A stretch of 64,000 nucleotides of DNA from the NCBI GenBank assembly GCA_003225555.1, contig QIAM01000006.1:1-64000 (forward strand). Reading direction: 5' to 3'. The position numbers were made by a program, and so were the translations under genes. The notes beneath the pieces were generated by a model. That model saw only the letters and a list, made by a program, of their open reading frames with translations. It did not search any database and was not told the DNA's origin. Shown here piece after piece: positions 44,777 through 53,741 of this stretch (its first letter is position 1; each line of letters begins with the position of its first letter). The DNA is from Acidobacteriota bacterium (GTDB lineage: Bacteria > Acidobacteriota > Terriglobia > Terriglobales > Acidobacteriaceae).

Positions 44777-46003
44777 ATGCATCCACGACCAACAGTTGTC
44801 CATCTCACCTCGGTGCACACCGCGTTCGACGTACGCGTGTTTCACAAGGAGTGCAAGTCTTTGGCGCGGTCGGGCAAGGACGTAGTCCTCATTGCCCCAC
44901 ACCCGAGCGATAGAGTTGTGGATTCAGTGGAAGTCAAGGGAATCCGGAGCAGCGGTGGGCGTTTCGTTCGAATGACCCGCACGGCGTGGCGTTTGTATAG
45001 AGAAGCGTTGCGACAGAATGGGGATGTGTATCACTTTCACGATCCGGAACTCATTCCTGTGGGGCTGTTGCTGGCGACGCGTGGAAATACCGTGGTTTAT
45101 GACCTACATGAGGACGCACCTTCCGATATATTGCACAAGGACTACATACCCCAGCGTCTACGCCGGCCCCTTATGTGGTGTGTGCGCAAATTAGAAGATG
45201 CAGCCTGCCGCCGGTTTTCTGGGCTGGTTGCGGCCACTCCTACAATTGCCAGGCGCTTCTATTCGATTAACCCAAACACGGTTGTGGTACACAACTTTCC
45301 AATGCTTGATGAGATCGCTCCTAACGTGGCCCTGCCTTGGAGCGAGCGCAATGCGGCCGTGGCTTACATCGGTTCGATCAGCGAGAGACGGGGTATTCGC
45401 AAGGTATTAAAGGCGCTTGCTCTCCTTCCCTCCGATAGTCCGGCCCAAATGATGCTGGCGGGACCGTTTTCTCCCGGGGGGCTACTGACGGAGCTTGAGA
45501 GGCTGCCGGGCTGGGCCCGTGTGCAATATCTGGGAGTGCTCGACCGGCCCTCAGTTGCAAACCTGCTCTCCCGCGTGCGTCTCGGCCTCATGGTACTGCA
45601 GCCAGAGCCAAACTTTGTGAACGCAATGCCCATCAAGCTGTTCGAGTACATGGCTGCGGGTATCCCGGTGATTGCGTCAGACTTTCCCTTGTGGAGGCAA
45701 ATCATCGAAGAAGCAGGTTGCGGTCTACTGGTCGATCCGCAGGATCCGCAGGCGATGGCGCGTGCGATGGAATACTTGCTCAGCCACGACGCTGAGGCCG
45801 AAGCTATGGGACGCCGCGGACGGCAGGCGGCTCGCGAGCATTACAACTGGGACAGCGAAGAGCGCGTACTGCTCGAGTTCTATTCGAAGTTGCTCAGGAC
45901 CGGTGCTCCTGGAAAAAAAGAAAGCGAACAGGTGTTGCGGGCGACTGCGGGCCCTCAACATCAGTACCAGGGCCAAGTCCCAGGTGCAGAGCCATATTCG
46001 TAG
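44777..46003 (+). CDS. GT-B glycosyltransferase (family 4 type)
   Basis: 408 residues with a Rossmann-like N-terminus (VVHLTSVHTAFDVRVFHKEC, YHFHDPELIPVGLLL) and a GT4 C-terminal donor site (NAMPIKLFEYMAAGIPVIAS, where the glutamate binds the sugar nucleotide). It transfers a sugar to the growing repeat unit at the cytoplasmic face. Its last 43 bases overlap the 3' end of the converging beta-helix gene. Confidence 0.9.
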   Translation: MHPRPTVVHLTSVHTAFDVRVFHKECKSLARSGKDVVLIAPHPSDRVVDSVEVKGIRSSGGRFVRMTRTAWRLYREALRQNGDVYHFHDPELIPVGLLLATRGNTVVYDLHEDAPSDILHKDYIPQRLRRPLMWCVRKLEDAACRRFSGLVAATPTIARRFYSINPNTVVVHNFPMLDEIAPNVALPWSERNAAVAYIGSISERRGIRKVLKALALLPSDSPAQMMLAGPFSPGGLLTELERLPGWARVQYLGVLDRPSVANLLSRVRLGLMVLQPEPNFVNAMPIKLFEYMAAGIPVIASDFPLWRQIIEEAGCGLLVDPQDPQAMARAMEYLLSHDAEAEAMGRRGRQAAREHYNWDSEERVLLEFYSKLLRTGAPGKKESEQVLRATAGPQHQYQGQVPGAEPYS

Positions 46004-48234
46004 CATCCTATGTCGTTGCCCTTACCGACAGGCCGGGCACCTCCATCGAAATCAATGCTGGGAGCGTTGAGCGTCGTTCCAGCGTCAATGGCAGAGCTTG
46101 TGGCCCGCAGCTGGTAATTGCCCAGGGCAGTTCCAGTGTAGTTGACAAATTGTGGATCACTGCTGATGTTGCCACTGACGGCACCGCCAATAGCGACATA
46201 GTTTCCATCACCATTGTTGAAGGTTAGGTTGTTGTCGTACTTGTTATTGGGCCCGGTCGTCCCGCTGTCGTCACGGAAACCGTAATCGTTGTTATAAGCA
46301 AAGATGTTGTTGGTTACGACCGTATTGTTGTCCGAGCCTCCATTCGAGTTGCCCACTACCAATCCACTAGCCCCGTTCTTTAGGGAGGTGTTGTTGGCGA
46401 CGATTACGGCGGTCGCCGAATGGTAAAGGTGAATACCATAGTCCCGGGCATTGATGACCAAATTATTGACAATTTGCCCCCGCAGGTTCGCGTGGTAGAG
46501 TCCGTACACGGTAACGTGTCCGGGACACTGAGCAGAATTGACCAGCCCAATATCATGAACAAAGTTCCCGATCATCTCGTCGTCTGACGCCGCATAGTTG
46601 CCATGCATAATTCCGGCGCCGCCCAGGTCGCACGTTGCGGAGGTTGGCCCTGCGATATCGTGGACATGGTTGCTGATATAGCGCACGAACGAGCCATCGT
46701 TGTACAGGCCCATACGCCCGACCGAGGTCAGCTCAAATCCTACGATGTCAATGTAATCTCCATAGTTGTGCCAGGTGCTATGGTCCACTCGGTCGCCAAT
46801 GATCTTCGCGCCCCATTGCAAGTCGGAAATGTAAGTGATTCGCGACGAAGCTGTTCCGCTCACCGACGTGGTGATGTAACCCGTATACGCTCCGGGACCC
46901 ACATGAACAGTTGCTCCAGGTCCGATGACGGTAGCCGCGTGCGCGATTGTCGCCCATGGACTCGCGGCGGAGCCGTTATTGGCATCGCTGCCGGTCGGCG
47001 CGACGTAATACTGACCAGCCGTAGTATTTGCAACAGAAACGTTCGCGCTGGCGCTCTTGGAAGTGTCGGCTACGCTTTGAGCCGTGACGGTTACGCCGGC
47101 GGGTGAGGGTACGGACGAAGGTGCCGTGTAGAGGCCAGTCGACGAGATCGTACCGAGGGTCGAGTTGCCGCCCACCGTGCCATTCACCAACCAAGTTACC
47201 GCGGTGTTGCTGGTGTTGCTCACAGTTGCGGTGAATTGTTGTGAATGGCCAACTTGTATCGAAGTGCTGGTCGGCGAAAGGGAGACGGAGATCGCGAGGG
47301 CTGCCGTGATACTCACATTGGTGCTGGCGCTCTTGGAAGTATCAGCCACGCTCTGCGCCGTGACGGTCACGCTGGCGGGCGAGGGTACGGACGAAGGTGC
47401 CGTGTAAAGGCCGGTCGACGAGATCGTGCCCAGGGCTGAGTCGCCGCCCACCGAGCCATTCACCAACCAAGTCACCGCGGTGTTGCTGGTGTTGCTCACA
47501 GTTGCGGTGAATTGTTGAGAATGGCCAACTTGACACGTGGCCCCGGTAGGCGAGACCGAAACCGAGATCGGAGGGGATGAGACAGTCACGATGGCGCTGG
47601 CGCTCTTGGAAGTATCAGCCACGCTCTGCGCCGTGACCGTCAGGCTGGCGGGTGAGGGTACGCTACGAGGTGCAGTGTAGAGACCACTCGAAGAGATTGT
47701 CCCTACACTCGAATTGCCACCGACAGTTCCGTTGACCAGCCAGGTAACCCTGGTATCGCTTGCATTGCTGACTAGGGCGGTGAATTGCTGCGACTCTGCG
47801 ACTTGCACCGAAGCGTCAGCAGGAGAGATCGAAACACTAACCGCTGACAGCGTCCCCGTTCCCGTCAACGCAACACTGGCAGAAGTTGAGGGCGAAATCA
47901 CGTCTAATGTTCCGCTATAGCTGATGGGTGCAGTCGGTTTGAAACTGACGACCAGTTGCACGCTGTGCCCAGCCTCCAGGGATATGCGTCCGGGCGAACT
48001 GGTCAAGCCGAACCCGCCGGAACTGTTCAATGAAATATTGTCGATCTGCAGCCCATTCTGGCCGGTATTTGTAACGGTGACTGTCTGCTGACGGGCAGTG
48101 TTCACGGACTGTTCGCCAAAGGCCATTGTGCCCGGGCTTACAGCCAGCGACGGGTGGCCTCCGGAAGCTGCTGAACATGCGGACAGGGCCGCTAAGAAGA
48201 TTGGGCAGATTAGTTTGCCAATGTTAGAGAACAT
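45961..48234 (-). CDS. Lipoprotein with Ig-like repeats and right-handed beta-helix domain
   Basis: 757 residues from the ATG at 48234, which gives a lipobox signal peptide (CPIFLAALSAC). Order: a choice-of-anchor/ASPM-like domain (PGTMAFGEQSVNTARQQTV, about 30-130), three nearly identical Ig-like repeats of about 91-92 residues (TWLVNGTVGGNS..., about 130-400), then a parallel beta-helix (YYVAPTGSDANNGS, NHVHDIAGPTSATCD, GIHLYHSATAVIVANN) ending in PGTWPWY. The beta-helix is paralogous to the whole protein at 48496. Probably an outer-membrane or surface glycan-binding or glycan-cleaving protein; no catalytic residues were identified. It is the only minus-strand gene inside the polysaccharide locus. 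Confidence 0.88.
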   Translation of the reverse strand: MFSNIGKLICPIFLAALSACSAASGGHPSLAVSPGTMAFGEQSVNTARQQTVTVTNTGQNGLQIDNISLNSSGGFGLTSSPGRISLEAGHSVQLVVSFKPTAPISYSGTLDVISPSTSASVALTGTGTLSAVSVSISPADASVQVAESQQFTALVSNASDTRVTWLVNGTVGGNSSVGTISSSGLYTAPRSVPSPASLTVTAQSVADTSKSASAIVTVSSPPISVSVSPTGATCQVGHSQQFTATVSNTSNTAVTWLVNGSVGGDSALGTISSTGLYTAPSSVPSPASVTVTAQSVADTSKSASTNVSITAALAISVSLSPTSTSIQVGHSQQFTATVSNTSNTAVTWLVNGTVGGNSTLGTISSTGLYTAPSSVPSPAGVTVTAQSVADTSKSASANVSVANTTAGQYYVAPTGSDANNGSAASPWATIAHAATVIGPGATVHVGPGAYTGYITTSVSGTASSRITYISDLQWGAKIIGDRVDHSTWHNYGDYIDIVGFELTSVGRMGLYNDGSFVRYISNHVHDIAGPTSATCDLGGAGIMHGNYAASDDEMIGNFVHDIGLVNSAQCPGHVTVYGLYHANLRGQIVNNLVINARDYGIHLYHSATAVIVANNTSLKNGASGLVVGNSNGGSDNNTVVTNNIFAYNNDYGFRDDSGTTGPNNKYDNNLTFNNGDGNYVAIGGAVSGNISSDPQFVNYTGTALGNYQLRATSSAIDAGTTLNAPSIDFDGGARPVGKGNDIGCYEYGSAPGTWPWY
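47035..47870 (-). repeat. Three tandem ~275-bp repeats coding for Ig-like domains
   Basis: The segment coding for TWLVNG recurs with spacings of 276 and 273 bases (92 and 91 codons). Two of the copies are nearly identical at DNA level; the third, nearest the N-terminus, is more diverged. This implies recent duplication and possible copy-number change between strains. Confidence 0.8.
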
Positions 48235-48495
48235 CAATCGCTTCCCGCTAAAGGTCTTAGGCTTGTTCCCCAAACCCGATGTGGTGGCGCGGGAACGCCG
48301 GGAGGTCCAATTCAATGATTCTTTATTGCGCGGCCGTTTGTGGATAGATCACGAAAGGACATGTGGAGGCTTGCCTCTGGTCTCTTACGGCCCTACGCAG
48401 GTGCACACAATCGGGCAGTTACCCCTTCAATTTGCTTGCTGCCTGAAGTTGCTCGCTAAAGGTTCGACCAGCGCTACAAAAAACCGCATCACCTT

Positions 48496-49704
48496 ATGAG
48501 ACGACAACCCAACATTTCCCACAGTTTTAGAGCCCTGCGCGCAGGAATCGTGCTGGCGATCCTGTTCCACCTGGTCATGCTGGACCTGGCTGCACAAGCG
48601 CAGAGACTTGAAGACAACCGGGTGCCGAAAGAAGGGCAAAACTACTACGTGTCGCCCAAGGGCAGTGATCGCAATGATGGCTCTTTGAAACATCCCTGGA
48701 TGACGATTGAACACGCCTCATCGTGGTTGCTGCCCGGCGACACCGTGCATGTGCTTCCCGGTGTTTACCGAGGCAGAATCGCTACCGCTGCTTCAGGACT
48801 GGCGGATGCCCACATCACCTATATTTCGGACCAGAAGTGGGAAGCCCACATTATCGGTAACGTCGTCGATCGCAGTGCTTGGGACAACCGCGGCAATTAC
48901 GTGGACATCATCGGCTTCGATGTGAGCGGTGTCGGGCGCACCGGGCTTTATAACGATGGGTCTCATGTACGCTTCATCGCCAACCATGTCCACGATATTG
49001 CTGGGCCGACTTCGGCGCTCTGCGATAACGGTGGTGCCGGGATCTTTCACGGCAACTACTCGGGTTCCGATAACGACACGATTGGTAATCGAGTCCACGA
49101 TATCGGTTGGACAAAAGCTTCTCTATGTGCGACCTCGGGCAGTCAGGTGCATGGTATCTACCATGCCAATCGGGGCGGCCATATCGTCAACAACCTCGTA
49201 TACCACAACCGTGCCTATGGTATTCACTTGTGGCACGCCGCATCCGACGTTGTGATTTCTGGCAACACGGTCTTCAACAACGGCTCTTCCGGTTTGGTCG
49301 TGGGCGCAGGGGACAAGCCTCACGGAAACCGAGCCGACAATTGCATCGTCTCCAACAACATCCTCGCGTACAACATCCGTTACGGTTTTGTCGAATCCGG
49401 AAATACAGGGACTCGCAACCAGTACACCAATAATCTGACCTATGAGAACAAACTCGGGCCTTTCCAGCTTCAAAACGGCAACGCGGCCACCGACACTATC
49501 AATGCGGACCCTCAGTTCGTGAACTACACCGGTGATTCCCGCGGCAACTACCGCCTGATGCGTACTAGCCCGGCACTCCGTTCAGGAAGTAGGGAAGGAG
49601 CACCAGCGGACGACGTTGAGGGCCGCACCAGATCTGGCCCTGGAATTGACATCGGAGCCTACCAGTCCGCGGCTGATCCGCGGAACGTTTCTGCAATGCG
49701 ATGA
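48496..49704 (+). CDS. Secreted right-handed beta-helix protein
   Basis: 402 residues with an N-terminal hydrophobic signal (IVLAILFHLVMLDLAAQAQ) and a DUF1565/beta-helix body: YYVSPKGSDRNDGSLKHPW, FIANHVHDIAGPTSALCDN, GIHLWHAASDVVISGNTVFN. It matches the C-terminal half of the preceding divergent lipoprotein over nearly its full length but lacks the Ig repeats. Polysaccharide lyases and epimerases often have this fold, so it may trim or modify the polymer. The stop overlaps the start of the next gene (ATGA). Confidence 0.87.
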   Translation: MRRQPNISHSFRALRAGIVLAILFHLVMLDLAAQAQRLEDNRVPKEGQNYYVSPKGSDRNDGSLKHPWMTIEHASSWLLPGDTVHVLPGVYRGRIATAASGLADAHITYISDQKWEAHIIGNVVDRSAWDNRGNYVDIIGFDVSGVGRTGLYNDGSHVRFIANHVHDIAGPTSALCDNGGAGIFHGNYSGSDNDTIGNRVHDIGWTKASLCATSGSQVHGIYHANRGGHIVNNLVYHNRAYGIHLWHAASDVVISGNTVFNNGSSGLVVGAGDKPHGNRADNCIVSNNILAYNIRYGFVESGNTGTRNQYTNNLTYENKLGPFQLQNGNAATDTINADPQFVNYTGDSRGNYRLMRTSPALRSGSREGAPADDVEGRTRSGPGIDIGAYQSAADPRNVSAMR

Positions 49705-51221
49705 GTCTCGCAAAACAAATCTCCGGCCCTGAGTGCTCCACAACCCCACTGCTTGCGTTGCATGGTTCCCAAGCGTTGGAGCCCGGCGCATCGTTGGGCG
49801 ACCCTGTAGAGGCAATCTCGCCATCTTCCAAAGTCCAACTGCAACGCGGTGTCAGCCGTGCGGCCAGACTGTACGCGCTCCGGCAGGTAATGCTTCGATC
49901 CGCAGTTCCGCAAGAAGTGTTTAACTCGTGGAGGGTGGAAGTCGACGGCAATGCCACAGTTGTGACGCTGGGTCGCGATGCGCGAATTCTTTTCCGACAT
50001 GCACCTGCAACGTTTTGGCGCAACCTCATCGATGGGAGTTATGAGGTGGTTCGCGCCGAGTGGCCATATCCGCCTTCAAATCCCTGCGCCGCTCTTGTTC
50101 CAGATTTTGTCGTCCCGTTTGCGGATCGGGCGTACACTGGGCCACTTTTTGTGAGGACAAGCGGAGATACGTGGGAATGCCCGATTGACCTGCTGGCGTC
50201 CATGCTACTGACCTTGAGCCGTTTCGAGGAGTTGCAGTCGGACAAGAGAGACATGCATGGGCGCTTCCTGGCCGCGCAGAGTGTCGCGCTCAAACACAAC
50301 TTCCTCCATCGGCCTATCGTGGATGAATACGGTCTGGCTCTACAGCAGGTGATCCAGTCCCTGCTGCCGTGCTGGTCACCCCCTGAGCGCAGGTTGCGGG
50401 TCAAACTCTCACATGACATCGACGAGACAGGGTTTCCGCGCAGCATCTCTAACTCTTTGGGGCACACATTCAAGCGGCGGAAGCCATTCGCCACAGTACG
50501 TGATTTGCTCGGCCCCGCCTTAGGACTCAGGCCTAGCTTGCTGGAAGCTGTGTTTCGCATTACGAGCCTGTCAAAGCGCCACGGAATGGCCTCTGCGTTG
50601 TATTGGAAGGATTCCCCTAAGAGCGCCTGGGACAGCGGTTATGACTTATCCATGAAACCTCTTCACGAAGTTGTCGACCGGTTGAAGAATGAAGGGGTGG
50701 AATTGGGAGTTCATCCCAGCTATTACACCTTCAATGACCCGCACCGGCTTGGCGATGAGGTGAAACACATTGGCGAAGTGATCGGCGAGACGAGAGTCGG
50801 GGGCCGGCAGCACTTCTTGCGCTGGCATCCGCGTACCTGGCATGACTGGGAAAAATGTGGCTTAGGGTACGACAGTACGGTTGGTTTTTCCGACCACATC
50901 GGGTTTCGGGCAGGCACTTGCGTGCCGTATCGTCCGTGGTCGCTGGAACTGGATCGCGAGATCGAATTACTGGAGATTCCGCTACTGGCCATGGATGTCA
51001 CATTGACTTACTACATGCGCCTCGCCCCAGAGGATTCAGTGGCTCTGCTCTTGCAATGTGCGGACCGCTGCAAGATCGTTGGGGGCGTATTCACCTTGCT
51101 CTGGCACAACCGGAGCTTGCTCGATCCGCACTATGGACGCGCGTACCAGAGTGTGCTTTCGGCGCTGGAATACTCTTGCGCGTTCGATTGGAAGCAAGCT
51201 CTCAGCAGCGGCCAGTGTTGA
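49701..51221 (+). CDS. Polysaccharide deacetylase-like protein
   Basis: 506 residues, start coupled to the previous stop. The N-terminal ~230 residues are of the kind that precedes the catalytic domain in EPS-associated deacetylase-like proteins. The NodB-like domain shows the metal motif VKLSHDIDETG and, further on, GVELGVHPSYYTF and RQHFLRWHPRTWHDWE. The expected reaction is removal of N- or O-acetyl groups from the polymer. No signal peptide is evident, so cytoplasmic action on precursors is possible. Confidence 0.8.
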   Translation: MSLAKQISGPECSTTPLLALHGSQALEPGASLGDPVEAISPSSKVQLQRGVSRAARLYALRQVMLRSAVPQEVFNSWRVEVDGNATVVTLGRDARILFRHAPATFWRNLIDGSYEVVRAEWPYPPSNPCAALVPDFVVPFADRAYTGPLFVRTSGDTWECPIDLLASMLLTLSRFEELQSDKRDMHGRFLAAQSVALKHNFLHRPIVDEYGLALQQVIQSLLPCWSPPERRLRVKLSHDIDETGFPRSISNSLGHTFKRRKPFATVRDLLGPALGLRPSLLEAVFRITSLSKRHGMASALYWKDSPKSAWDSGYDLSMKPLHEVVDRLKNEGVELGVHPSYYTFNDPHRLGDEVKHIGEVIGETRVGGRQHFLRWHPRTWHDWEKCGLGYDSTVGFSDHIGFRAGTCVPYRPWSLELDREIELLEIPLLAMDVTLTYYMRLAPEDSVALLLQCADRCKIVGGVFTLLWHNRSLLDPHYGRAYQSVLSALEYSCAFDWKQALSSGQC

Positions 51222-51281
51222 TTCCGCTGGAATAATCCAGCTCCAAACAAATGATCCCGCTTCAAATCAGGAGGCACTCTC

Positions 51282-52019
51282 GTGTCTGATTCAGTCGTCA
51301 TCGTCGTCGGCCAAGGAGAGATTGGAAAACCGCTTCAGAAAATTCTTAGCCGCGCCTATCGCTGCATCGGGGTCGACGTTGAACCCGTCGAGGTTGCTCA
51401 GCCCTGCTCGACGATGCACATCTGTTACCCCTACCAGATCCCGGATTTCGTGGAGACGACCGTTGCCTACATTCGTAAGTACAAGCCGGAACTGACGATT
51501 ATCAACAGCACTGTCGTGCCCGGTACGACTCGTCGCGTGTACGAGGAGTCGGGCGCAAAGCTTGCCTACAGCCCGGCCCGCGGCAAGCATGTGCGGATGG
51601 AAGAGGACCTGCTTCGCTACAAGAAGTTCGTGGCTGGTATCGACGATATCTCGTCTATGCGGGCAATGGAACACTTCGCCGCTGCCGGTTTCCGTACGGA
51701 GCGCTTCCGCACGCCGGAGATTGGCGAGCTTGCGAAGCTGGTCGAGACTACCTGGTTAGGCATACTCATCGGCTGGGCCCAAGAACTTGAGCGCTTCGGC
51801 GAATCCTACGGCGCCTCGTTCGAGGAAGTGAACGCCTTCATTCAGGAAGTTGAGTTTCTTCCCTCGCACATCTTTCCGGGCTGGATTGGCGGGCATTGCG
51901 TCATGCCAAATATTGAGTTGCTGCAAGAAAGTATTCAGTCTCAATTCCTGGATGCAGTAGTCCGGTCAAACGCAAAGAAAGAGCAAGCCCTCCTCAATTC
52001 CTTGGCAAAGGTGGCATAA
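51282..52019 (+). CDS. Short UDP-sugar dehydrogenase-like NAD(P)-binding protein
   Basis: 245 residues from a GTG start with AGGAGG seven bases upstream. It has the Rossmann opening VIVVGQGEIGKPLQKIL, the segment INSTVVPGTTRRVYEESGAK typical of UDP-glucose/GDP-mannose dehydrogenases, and WIGGHCVMPNIELL with the cysteine at the usual catalytic place. It lacks the whole C-terminal UDP-sugar-binding domain (normal length about 430). It may be a specialised oxidoreductase or need a partner. The neighbours are a MocA oxidoreductase and an acetyltransferase. Confidence 0.75.
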   Translation: MSDSVVIVVGQGEIGKPLQKILSRAYRCIGVDVEPVEVAQPCSTMHICYPYQIPDFVETTVAYIRKYKPELTIINSTVVPGTTRRVYEESGAKLAYSPARGKHVRMEEDLLRYKKFVAGIDDISSMRAMEHFAAAGFRTERFRTPEIGELAKLVETTWLGILIGWAQELERFGESYGASFEEVNAFIQEVEFLPSHIFPGWIGGHCVMPNIELLQESIQSQFLDAVVRSNAKKEQALLNSLAKVA

Positions 52020-52021
52020 AC

Positions 52022-53041
52022 GTGAGAGTCGGACTGATCGGTTACGGTTACTGGGGGCCCAATCTAGCGCGGGCTCTGAACCAGACAGATAAATGTGAAT
52101 TCGTCGCTTGCTGCGATGCCAACCCAAGAAGCCTTGGCAAGGCCCTGCGTTCTTATCCTTCGCTGAAGGGGTTCTCGTCGGCAAGTGAGCTTTGGGACAG
52201 CGTTGACGCAGTGGTTATTGCAACCCCTATTGCGACCCACTTCGAACTGGCGCGCCAGGCCCTGCTCCGTGGGAAACACGTGATGGTCGAAAAACCCCTT
52301 GCCCACAGCTCGCGCCTCGCCGAAGAGCTCGTCGAGCTGGCGGAGCGTCAAAGCTGCACGCTCATGACCGGCCATACCTTTATTTACAGCCCACCCGTAA
52401 ACGTGGTGAAGAACCTCATTCAGGATGGGACACTGGGCGACATCCACTACATTAGCTTGTCTCGCGTGAATCTGGGTCTGTATCAGAAAGATGTTGATGT
52501 CATTTGGGATCTGGCGGTGCACGATGTCTCAATCCTGCTGCATTGGCTTGACGAAATGCCAGTCTGGGGAAGTTCTTTCGGGCGTGCCTGCGTGCAGAAA
52601 GACAAGAACGATGTGGCCTTCATCTGGCTCCAGTTCCCCAGCGGCGTAGTGGCATCCATCGAAATCAGCTGGCTTTCTCCGCAGAAGATGCGGCGTACGT
52701 CAATCGTCGGCTCCAAGCGCATGATCGTGTACGACGATACCGAGCCCAGCGAAAAGATAAAGATCTATGACCGTGGCGTAGTAGTGAAGCAACCCGAATC
52801 GTTCGGGGAGTACCAGCTTACGTATCGACTCGGCGACATGGTGGCTCCTAGTCTCAGCAACGTCGAACCCTTGCTTGTCGAAATCGACCACTTCATTGAA
52901 TGCAGCATCAGTGGCCGGCGGCCGCGGACAGACGGCGCGTTCGGTCTGAAAGTGGTTCAAGTCCTGGAAGGCGTTGCCAAGAGTTCCGTAACCGTGCGGC
53001 CGCCGGCGCCGACGCTCGTGGAACTGGAGGGCGTGGCCTAA
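52022..53041 (+). CDS. Gfo/Idh/MocA-family oxidoreductase
   Basis: 339 residues from a GTG start two bases after the previous stop (GTGG-rich binding site upstream). Rossmann VGLIGYGYWGPNLARAL, then VIATPIATHFELARQALLRG and HVMVEKPLAHS with the EKP motif of the family, and WDLAVHDVSILLHWL. In pathways of the WbpB/WlbA type the enzyme oxidises position 3 of UDP-GlcNAcA before transamination. The next gene is a matching N-acetyltransferase and overlaps by one base (TAATG). Confidence 0.9.
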   Translation: MRVGLIGYGYWGPNLARALNQTDKCEFVACCDANPRSLGKALRSYPSLKGFSSASELWDSVDAVVIATPIATHFELARQALLRGKHVMVEKPLAHSSRLAEELVELAERQSCTLMTGHTFIYSPPVNVVKNLIQDGTLGDIHYISLSRVNLGLYQKDVDVIWDLAVHDVSILLHWLDEMPVWGSSFGRACVQKDKNDVAFIWLQFPSGVVASIEISWLSPQKMRRTSIVGSKRMIVYDDTEPSEKIKIYDRGVVVKQPESFGEYQLTYRLGDMVAPSLSNVEPLLVEIDHFIECSISGRRPRTDGAFGLKVVQVLEGVAKSSVTVRPPAPTLVELEGVA

Positions 53042-53700
53042 TGACTCCGACGACTGACGTGCAATCTGGCATCTCGTATATGGCTCATCCCCTCGCGTTA
53101 GTTGAGTCCGACGAGATTGGCGAAGGCACGCGCATCTGGGCTTTTGCCCATGTAATGAAAAATGCGCGCATCGGGTGGGGCTGCAATATTGGCGAACACT
53201 GTTACATCGAACAAGGCGTCACGCTTGGCAACAACGTCACGGTGAAAAACGGGGTCAATGTATGGAGGGGTGTGACCATCGAAGACGACGTGTTTCTAGG
53301 TCCCAATTGCGTACTTACCAACGATCCAAATCCTCGGGCCTACATCAAGAAATCGGCGGATTCGCTGGTCGAGACTCTGATCCGGAACAATGCGACCGTC
53401 GGAGCCAATGCCACAATCGTCTGCGGCGTGGCTATTGGTCAGTATGCCTTCATCGGAGCGGGCGCAGTAGTGATTCGTTCCGTCCCGGATTTTGCGTTAG
53501 TGGTGGGTAATCCAGCGCGGCAGATCGGCTGGATGTGTCAGTGTGCTCAGCGCATCCCGATGATGGCAAAGGCGGACGCTGTGTGCTGCTCCCATTGCCA
53601 ACGCCCCTATCGCCGCGGTGAGAACGGATTGGTGCCGGTTTCCATCCGCGCGGATGTCAGCATTGCGCGTACGAGTGAGCGCTCCACTTCTACCTTGTAA
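53041..53700 (+). CDS. Hexapeptide-repeat N-acetyltransferase (WbpD/WlbB-like) with cysteine pairs
   Basis: 219 residues with left-handed beta-helix hexapeptides (IGEGTRIWAFAHVMKNARIG, NIGEHCYIEQGVTLGNNV, VTIEDDVFLGPNCVLTND, ATVGANATIVCGVAIGQYAF). The C-terminus has four cysteines arranged as CQC and CSHC-like pairs (MCQCAQRI, VCCSHCQRPY), suggesting a small zinc-binding knuckle. The nearest known type acetylates the 3-amino group of UDP-2-acetamido-3-amino uronic acid. With the upstream MocA enzyme and the DegT aminotransferases this supports a diacetamido-uronate in the polymer. Confidence 0.87.
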   Translation: MTPTTDVQSGISYMAHPLALVESDEIGEGTRIWAFAHVMKNARIGWGCNIGEHCYIEQGVTLGNNVTVKNGVNVWRGVTIEDDVFLGPNCVLTNDPNPRAYIKKSADSLVETLIRNNATVGANATIVCGVAIGQYAFIGAGAVVIRSVPDFALVVGNPARQIGWMCQCAQRIPMMAKADAVCCSHCQRPYRRGENGLVPVSIRADVSIARTSERSTSTL

Positions 53701-53741
53701 TCTCAACCAAGCCCCAAGCACCCGCTGGAGGTTGACAATCC

